Shown: positions 62,206 to 64,000 of the stretch, in pieces
How positions within the stretch are numbered: position 1 is the first letter of the stretch
Layout of the letters: each line of letters opens with the position of its first letter
From: Algorimicrobium sediminis
GTDB taxonomy: Bacteria; Bacteroidota; Bacteroidia; Flavobacteriales; Flavobacteriaceae
Length of the DNA: 64,000 nucleotides
NCBI RefSeq assembly: GCF_042684585.1
Contig: NZ_JBHULS010000001.1
Coordinates: 434,001 to 498,000 of the forward strand
Direction of reading: 5' to 3'
Notes under the pieces: model-generated
Seen by the model: the letters and a program-made list of their open reading frames with translations, nothing else
Databases searched by the model: none
What the model was told of the DNA's origin: nothing
Program-made: the position numbers and the translations under genes

Positions 62206-63255
62206 ATGAAACATATATTTTTTATTGCCTTGCTGCTTTTTGTTTGGGCTTGTAAACCCGATAAGATGGCGCCAATTTCACCCATAACAGGGGTTGCCAT
62301 AGAACCAATTTTAACAGATTCAACGCTTAGTATTAGAGCTTTGGATATACTAGACACTAAAAATATAGCCTTTGCGGCCAATAATAACACTTACGGTTTA
62401 TACAATACCACAGCCAATACATGGTTATTAACGGAACAGCAATACGATTCGCTTACGTTAGAATTTCGGGCTGTTGGGAACAATTTGGAAGATTTTTTTA
62501 TGTTAAGTGTTGGTAATCCGGCCTTGCTTTTTAAAACAACCAATTCGGGTACTATGGCATTAGTTTATAAAGAAGCAGGCGCCGGTGTTTTTTACAATGC
62601 TATGGCTTTTTGGAATAAACAAGAGGGTATTGCGGTTGGCGACGCCACAGACTCCTGTATGAGCGTTATCATTACGCGAGATGGCGGTAATACTTGGAAA
62701 AAACTTTCCTGTAAGATACTACCAGATACCGATTATGGTGCTGCGGCATTTGCAGCAAGTAACACGAATATAGTTGTTTTAGGGTCTCATACTTGGATTG
62801 CCACTGGTGGTGTAGCTAGCGCAATTTTATATTCGCCTGATAAAGGAAAAACATGGGAGGCTTACAAAACTCCTATTGTGCAAGGTACAGCAACTACAGG
62901 TATGTATTCACTAACTTTTTACGATGCAAAAACAGGATTTGCTATTGGTGGCGATTACACCAATCCAGATGCGTATGCTGCGAATAAAATAAGAACCTTG
63001 GATGGTGGGAAAACTTGGGAACTTGTGGCAGCGCAAGCCGAACCAGGTTATAGGAGTTGTGTGCAATATATTCCTAATAGTGGCGGTACGGAATTACTAG
63101 CCGTTGGATTTAATGGTATGGATTATTCCAGTGATAACGGTTTGTCGTGGAAGCGTTTGTCCGATGCGGGTTATTATACCATTCGCTTTTTAAACGACTC
63201 TGTTGCTTTTGCAGCGGGGAAGGGGCGTATAAGTAAATTGACTTTTAAAAGGTAA
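62206..63255 (+). CDS. BNR/YCF48-like beta-propeller lipoprotein
   Basis: 349 residues. MKHIFFIALLLFVWACKPDK is a lipoprotein signal (Cys 16). The rest has repeats with the Asp-box/BNR pattern SxDxGxTW: ITRDGGNTWKKLS, YSPDKGKTWEAY, RTLDGGKTWELVA and YSSDNGLSWKRLS. Such proteins form beta-propellers and are usually annotated as oxidoreductase or sialidase-like without biochemical proof. The YCF48 relatives help assemble membrane complexes. No catalytic residues can be pointed to. It is transcribed alone, divergent from the RsmB-family gene. Confidence 0.82.
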   Translation: MKHIFFIALLLFVWACKPDKMAPISPITGVAIEPILTDSTLSIRALDILDTKNIAFAANNNTYGLYNTTANTWLLTEQQYDSLTLEFRAVGNNLEDFFMLSVGNPALLFKTTNSGTMALVYKEAGAGVFYNAMAFWNKQEGIAVGDATDSCMSVIITRDGGNTWKKLSCKILPDTDYGAAAFAASNTNIVVLGSHTWIATGGVASAILYSPDKGKTWEAYKTPIVQGTATTGMYSLTFYDAKTGFAIGGDYTNPDAYAANKIRTLDGGKTWELVAAQAEPGYRSCVQYIPNSGGTELLAVGFNGMDYSSDNGLSWKRLSDAGYYTIRFLNDSVAFAAGKGRISKLTFKR

Positions 63256-63265
63256 TATAAAAGAA

Positions 63266-63291
63266 GCAAAGCCACCTAGAGGTGACTTTGC
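63266..63291 (+). terminator. probable terminator hairpin after the BNR lipoprotein gene
   Basis: A 12-bp stem with one C-A mismatch (63266-63277 with 63280-63291), followed by ATTACTTTT, an imperfect T tract. Confidence 0.6.
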
Positions 63292-63352
63292 ATTACTTTT
63301 AACATGTTTTTATTAACACTTGAAACAGCTAACTATTAAATAAACGTCTGGT

Positions 63353-63793
63353 TTATTTGCTTGTTTTACCGTGTCGATTTTTATACTCTTCAAACATTTT
63401 TTGCTTAAAGTCTTCTTCAACTTTTTTTAAAAGAATTACTTTTTTGGCAGGTAAAACCGTCTGTAAATCCGTCATGTATTGTTTGTAGGCTGCATATCTT
63501 TCCTCATATAAATCGGCTATTTTAGAAATAATAGCTTTTGCTTCCGATTCAGAAATGTTAGCCACGTCTATATTTTTTCTGTAGTTAGAAACGGCTTTTC
63601 TTAAGGTGCTATAAGAGTCTTGAAACTGGTTGTAAATTGGCCAGAAACCTTGCGCTTCTGCCGGTGATAAATTTAAATTTTCAGTAATATAAGCCACTTT
63701 TAAGGTTTTAATTTTTTCATGATGGTCCTTATGCTGTGCTATGGCTACGGTACTAAAAATAAATGTAATTAGTAACAATAAAATATGTTTCAT
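63353..63793 (-). CDS. periplasmic Spy-like helical protein, sensor of ECF-type sigma factor
   Basis: 146 residues. Signal peptide 1-19 (TFIFSTVAIAQ) followed by HKDHHEKIKTLKVAYITENL, LNLSPAEAQGFWPIYNQFQD and long amphipathic helices rich in Lys, Glu and Ala. Small Spy/CpxP-like proteins of this form lie at the end of sigma-factor operons in flavobacteria, where they are named sensor of ECF-type sigma factor. It lies 11 bp after the stop of the preceding partial gene, so it is in one operon with it. The His-rich start (HKDHH) could bind metal. Confidence 0.8.
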   Translation of the reverse strand: MKHILLLLITFIFSTVAIAQHKDHHEKIKTLKVAYITENLNLSPAEAQGFWPIYNQFQDSYSTLRKAVSNYRKNIDVANISESEAKAIISKIADLYEERYAAYKQYMTDLQTVLPAKKVILLKKVEEDFKQKMFEEYKNRHGKTSK

Positions 63794-63804
63794 AGGGCAT
63801 GTTT

Positions 63805-64000
63805 TTATTCAATATTAAAGTCTTCCACATCTAGGTTGGAATACAAGTAACTCTCCAAACTACCATCGCTTATGGTTTTACTGTAAATGTTGCGTTCCAG
63901 TGTTGCCGGATCCTTTATTAGATTGTCTAATTCCATAAACTCAAACTCCGATGTTAGTAAGTAGTTTTCTATACTTTCGGTGTCGATACTGGAAAAAGTA
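63805..64000 (-). CDS. C-terminal end of an unknown protein, probable anti-sigma or operon partner
   Basis: The last 65 codons of a minus-strand gene that enters from the right edge. The visible part ends in ESYLYSNLDVEDFNIE and is acidic, with SEFEFMELDNLIKDPATLER before it. I recognise no family. In similar flavobacterial operons a sigma factor and a second protein come before the Spy-like gene, so this may be that second protein. Only the C-terminus can be seen. Confidence 0.6.
   Translation of the reverse strand, partial: TFSSIDTESIENYLLTSEFEFMELDNLIKDPATLERNIYSKTISDGSLESYLYSNLDVEDFNIE

Noticed and set aside
1..64000. CRISPR arrays, tRNA, rRNA, insertion sequences and prophage genes
   Set aside because: No spaced direct repeats, cloverleaf sequences, transposase or phage proteins were recognised on reading the window.

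Overview
The window is AT-rich and comes from a chromosome of a Bacteroidota bacterium, almost certainly a marine-type Flavobacteriaceae. Reasons: promoters carry the TAnnTTTG -7 element of this phylum; there is a T9SS type A sorting tail, a LETM1-related biofilm protein, a fused CcoNO oxidase subunit, a giant single-chain PurL, LytS/LytTR signalling with 2TM domains, and carboxypeptidase-regulatory-like TonB receptors. No rRNA, tRNA, CRISPR, phage or insertion sequence was recognised. The organism cannot be named to genus from the sequence alone.

Layout. 1-3661: a membrane gene cluster (DUF4350, DUF4129, a polytopic membrane protein, SpoIIM-like) divergent from an RDD protein. 3909-9680: TRIC-type channel, cyclophilin lipoprotein, CoA-type Nudix, PlsC, NDH-2 and TonB. 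10117-12548: LytS-like kinase, 2TM protein and LytTR regulator. 12563-17058: LETM1-related protein, a TonB-dependent receptor with a His-rich plug, and an unknown secreted protein. 17364-31448: Cu/Zn superoxide dismutase, oxygen-independent HemN, UspA, then a complete atypical (clade II-like) nos cluster (cytochrome c, fasciclin lipoprotein, nosZ, a NosB-like membrane protein, nosL, nosD, nosF, nosY), followed by a three-gene putative copper-uptake unit. 32117-41606: the cbb3 oxidase operon (ccoS, ccoNO, ccoQ, ccoP, ccoG, ccoH and a SafE/UreH-like protein), the copper P-type ATPase ccoI and a Crp/Fnr regulator. 41833-44504: a VWA and AAA+ pair. 44649-54913: M1 peptidase and a fatty-acid beta-oxidation set with a MarR regulator. 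55143-64000: purL, secreted endonuclease I, RsmB-family methyltransferase, a BNR-type lipoprotein, and the end of a probable sigma-factor operon.

How the parts fit. The 17-41 kb half is a low-oxygen respiration and copper-handling region. Five intergenic sites share the palindrome RTGAYnnnnRTCAT. They lie before hemN, the nos operon, the copper-uptake unit, ccoS and ccoI/fnr. In four of them a TAnnTTTG element begins exactly 36 nt after the start of the palindrome; in the fifth (ccoI) the same spacing holds with one mismatch. This is the geometry of a class II Crp/Fnr activator, and the obvious candidate is the Crp/Fnr protein at 40929. The same regulator would thus switch on N2O reductase, cbb3 oxidase, anaerobic haem synthesis and the supply of copper that both terminal reductases need.

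The most novel element is the unit at 27915-31448. It holds a short Cys-containing membrane protein (CNGKC motif), a lipoprotein with two internal repeats each carrying MPxM(x1-2)HSxP, and a TonB-dependent receptor that carries the CxxxM and HxM ligand pattern known from the copper receptor OprC/NosA. A second clear regulatory unit is a MarR gene at the head of the beta-oxidation genes, with a 24-bp perfect palindrome directly upstream of its -7 element.
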